From Hymenoscyphus infarciens (lineage: Eukaryota > Ascomycota > Leotiomycetes > Helotiales > Helotiaceae), in assembly GCA_001414345.1 (NCBI GenBank), contig LLCB01000103.1:1-64000 (forward strand): a DNA stretch of 64,000 nucleotides. The letters run 5' to 3'. Positions 61,553 to 64,000 of the stretch are shown here, one piece after another. Below the pieces are notes generated by a model that was not told the origin of the DNA, did not search any database, and saw only the letters and a list, made by a program, of their open reading frames with translations. Both the position numbers and the translations under genes were made by a program. The first letter of the stretch is position 1. Every line of letters starts with the position of its first letter.

Positions 61553-62200
61553 TTTTTTGGTGTTTGTTTTTGTATTTGTAGTAGGATTTATGCGATGAGA
61601 AGGAAGTTAGGTAGTTGCAGTTGTATGTTCTCTTGGTGGGGGATGGAAGCTTAAAAAATGAAAAGAAGGCAGGTGATGATTGAGAGGTGTGTTGTTTGGT
61701 GTGGTGTTGAGGTTTTTGGGGATGAGCAATTGCAATGGTTTCTCAGAAATCAGGAAGGAGAACGTCAATGGTTTATATATTTTTTTTTATCAATTAACAG
61801 AGCTGCTAGTTACATTTGGAAGCTACTCGTGATGATGAGGTTTCCCTTTTCGCTGTTGATCCATATGTTTGGGGTGTACTAGTCTCCTTGGGAGAAACTC
61901 GCGACGACAAGGCGAAGTTTTCGGAGAAAGAACCGGAGCTATCGGATTTATATTAATAGAACTAGATATAGAGTTTCTGTGATGCGAGAAGTTCAACGAT
62001 TGTCCTTGTGTCTATGGACCATTTAAGGGAATGAAGAGAGGTAAACTGTCTGGAATCACGCTTTTGGTTTTCCTAGGCTTTTTTATTAGTACTTGATAAA
62101 AATTGTGTACGAAGAGTATTCACCGAAACTCTCACACCATTTTTTACTTATGCCCACGCACATCAACGGTACACAAACTTAGCCGCGATGTAGTGCCGCG
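61553..62200. promoter_or_regulatory. Shared divergent promoter region
   Basis: 648 bp between the start codons of the hydrolase (minus) and the four-exon gene (plus). Plus-strand T run at 61,778-61,787. No specific operator or clear TATA box could be supported. Confidence 0.45.
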
Positions 62201-63183
62201 ATGTCATCCATAGATAAGGCTGAAGGCAGCATTGTGAAAAAAATCTCAAACCATCGCTTTTCGACCGTATGGGATTATCGCTCGCCTAATAAAGTCGCCA
62301 TATCCGACTCCGACTTTCCCTCCCACAGCTCCAAACGCCCAGTTATAAACGCGGGCGGCTCATCATCTCGTGATGCCTACTATGAAAGTTATTCTCCTAC
62401 CGCCCACTCCTTGTCGTTTGAGCTATCTCGTGAGCACAGATACCGCGTTCCTGATAATGGTTTTTGCCCCTTTCGCTTTTACACGATCCTCGATTGACAA
62501 ATTATATTTAGAGGACAAAAACATGCGTCCTACGACTCCGAAAAACGGTCCATTTGAAGTCTACAATCACCGAACCTCTATCTACGATGAAGCCGCCCCA
62601 CGAAGCGGAGACTACAGACTATCGAGAGAGTCACGAGAGTCACGAGGATCAAGAATTTCCAAGTCTGCTAAGTAAGTCTGCTAAGTGTACTCGCAGTGTT
62701 AGGACTATTTCCACAAAAAGTAGAGATTCGTCAAAACAAGTTGCACGCCCCGAAGCTACTTACCCAGCTTTGTGGTCTGACTGGAAGTGGGGCGATAAGT
62801 ATCGAAGATATATAAGGTTTCGCTTTGCAGCTCCCAGTATAGCACCTCTTCCACCTCAGTAGTACCCCAGCTGAAGTTCGTTTTTAGATGAGGCCCAATT
62901 TGAATACAAATATGATGAGCAGAACGAAGGGGATGCTTCTACACCGAAAGATGCTACTTCATTTCAATCCCAATCCAAACACCACAACTCAGCTCAGTGT
63001 TTCCAACAGATCACCCAAAGAAATTTGTTCCCAAAAATGAACATGACAAAGAATTTCCACTTACAGGCAAGTAGCTTTTCCAGAAGACATTTCAGCATCC
63101 ATAAAATAAAGATATATGGAACGGCAAACTGGTGGTCGCGACCTTGGTTTGTCTCACTCATGGAATCGCAAGCAGTAGGCTGA
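62201..63183 (+). CDS. Four-exon hypothetical protein with WSDWKW motif
   Basis: Model: exons 62201-62429, 62512-62671, 62724-62836, 62888-63183; introns 82, 52 and 51 nt (GTGAGC...TAG, GTAAGT...TAG, GTATAG...TAG). It uses all three frames in turn and is in phase throughout, giving 265 residues. The N-terminal 130 residues are Ser/Arg-rich and probably disordered (a run of RESRESRGSRISK). Then comes a compact, aromatic part, YPALWSDWKWGDKYRRYIRF, followed after intron 3 by EAQFEYKYDEQ. Such a Trp-rich W-x2-W-x-W box before an EYEY-like segment recalls uncharacterised fungal proteins. The last exon past about 62,960 is the least certain. No function assigned. Confidence 0.65.
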
Positions 63184-63500
63184 AAATGTGAAAGAATACA
63201 AAATTCACCGTGGCATTGAGTTCCAAGCAGGCAAAGTCTATCTTCCCATTCTGTTTTGAGCATTAGGTGATGTACTTACGCTGTTATGATGCCTGATCCG
63301 GCTGAATCATCGGATAGTACGACAAAGTATCATGAAGAATATGATCAGAAGGTCAATCGTCTCTTGATATTCAAAGCTTCCCATGGTCATTGTTTTTGTT
63401 TGTGAGTCATTCTGTTGTTGGAGCTATGTAGCATAAGGGACAGATCACAGATCAGGAGCTTATGGCTGGGCCCGATGAAATACGTGAAAGTAATCTCTTA
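63184..63500. other. Intergenic edge of the gene island
   Basis: Balanced composition, no gene seen. A minus 89-codon frame (63263-62994) overlaps the last exon of the plus gene and is not supported. Confidence 0.5.
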
Positions 63501-63609
63501 TGTAGTATAGTAATAAACGTCTAAAGAGAGAAGGGGAGAGTATAGAGCACTTGTATTATCTACATCTATAGGTCTACTACTAGTATAGTTACGTGCCCTT
63601 CTTATAACA
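63501..63609 (-). repeat. Candidate LTR (109 bp) of a minus-strand retroelement
   Basis: Runs from TGTAGTATAG to CTTATAACA, with the TG...CA ends expected of an LTR. The next bases on plus, TACCCCTCTT, give a purine-rich tract AAGAGGGG on minus, suiting a polypurine tract next to a 3' LTR. Possible 5-bp target copy TCTTA at 63496-63500; its partner is outside the window. The second LTR is not visible, so this is not proven. Confidence 0.45.
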
Positions 63610-64000
63610 TACCCCTCTTAAAAAAGCGTCTTCCTCTAAAGTTATAAAAAGAGATACTAAATATAAGTTAATATTAGGCCTTATTTAGCTCCTTATCCTC
63701 TAACTTCTTTATAGCATTTTCTAATCTATCTTTATCCTTCTCTATATTATCCTCTCCTTCGTTCTTATCTTCTAATTTATTAAAAAATCTATTATTAGAG
63801 CTTAGTACCTTAGCTATAGTTATCTTGTTATAGATATTAATTCTATAGTATAGGATAGTTAATCGTTGCTTCTTAGCTTCTATCTTCTAAGCCTTTATTT
63901 AATCTATAGTAGTTATAATTAGTTATATAACCTTATAATAGATACTATCTACTTAAATCTATAGAATATAGTTAGTAGTATATAAATTTTAACTGCTATC
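63610..64000 (-). pseudogene. 3' part of a RIP-degraded mobile element ORF, cut by window end
   Basis: Minus strand reads a Lys/Glu/Asp-rich, coiled-coil-like protein end (KLEDKNEGEDNIEKDKDRLE near 63,750) with TAG/TAA only. Family not recognised; could be gag-pol or a transposase. Confidence 0.4.

Noticed and set aside
62994..63263. 89-codon minus ORF
   Set aside because: Overlaps the last exon of the plus gene and has no support.

Overview
The window is most likely from a filamentous ascomycete (Pezizomycotina) with a two-compartment genome. Positions 1 to about 55,490 and 63,500 to 64,000 are very AT-rich, TpA-dominated and full of TAA/TAG stops. This is the pattern left by repeat-induced point mutation (RIP). 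Between them lies an island of about 8 kb with balanced composition, normal open frames and short GT-AG introns of 51-82 nt. No tRNA, rRNA or CRISPR was seen.

The AT-rich part is a stack of nested transposons. Mutated proteins can be recognised in it: a minus-strand Ty1/Copia gag-pol (918-8306), split by a Mutator-like DNA transposon (1711-5345) that has an exact 8-bp target duplication; a minus-strand Ty3/Gypsy element (10969-26600) with 102-bp LTRs; a second Gypsy-type gag fragment near 53 kb; and a RIP-damaged SNF2-type helicase near 42-43.7 kb.

Around and inside these lie many copies of about 1.6-1.7 kb non-autonomous elements with terminal inverted repeats and TA target duplications. 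At least two families, here called FI and FII, share a common core but carry different outer ends. FI copies: 1-915, 10215-27546 (split), 21426-23138, 23213-24847, 33081-34797, and a fragment at 34800. FII copies: 9411-27673 (split), 28791-31987 (split) and 29648-31277. At 9411-27675 the nesting is four levels deep: FI copies inside Gypsy, inside an FI, inside an FII. From 35 to 51.5 kb there are several minisatellite arrays with unit sizes of 18, 25, 48 and 51 bp.

The gene island holds, in order: a classical short-chain dehydrogenase (minus, one intron), a twin-CX9C protein (minus, one intron), an extended-SDR NAD(P)-dependent reductase (minus, intronless), an alpha/beta hydrolase (minus, intronless), and a four-exon gene of unknown function (plus) that is divergent from the hydrolase. 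Three of the five look like oxidoreductase or hydrolase accessory metabolism, but nothing ties them into one pathway. A candidate 109-bp LTR at 63501 marks the return of repeat DNA.
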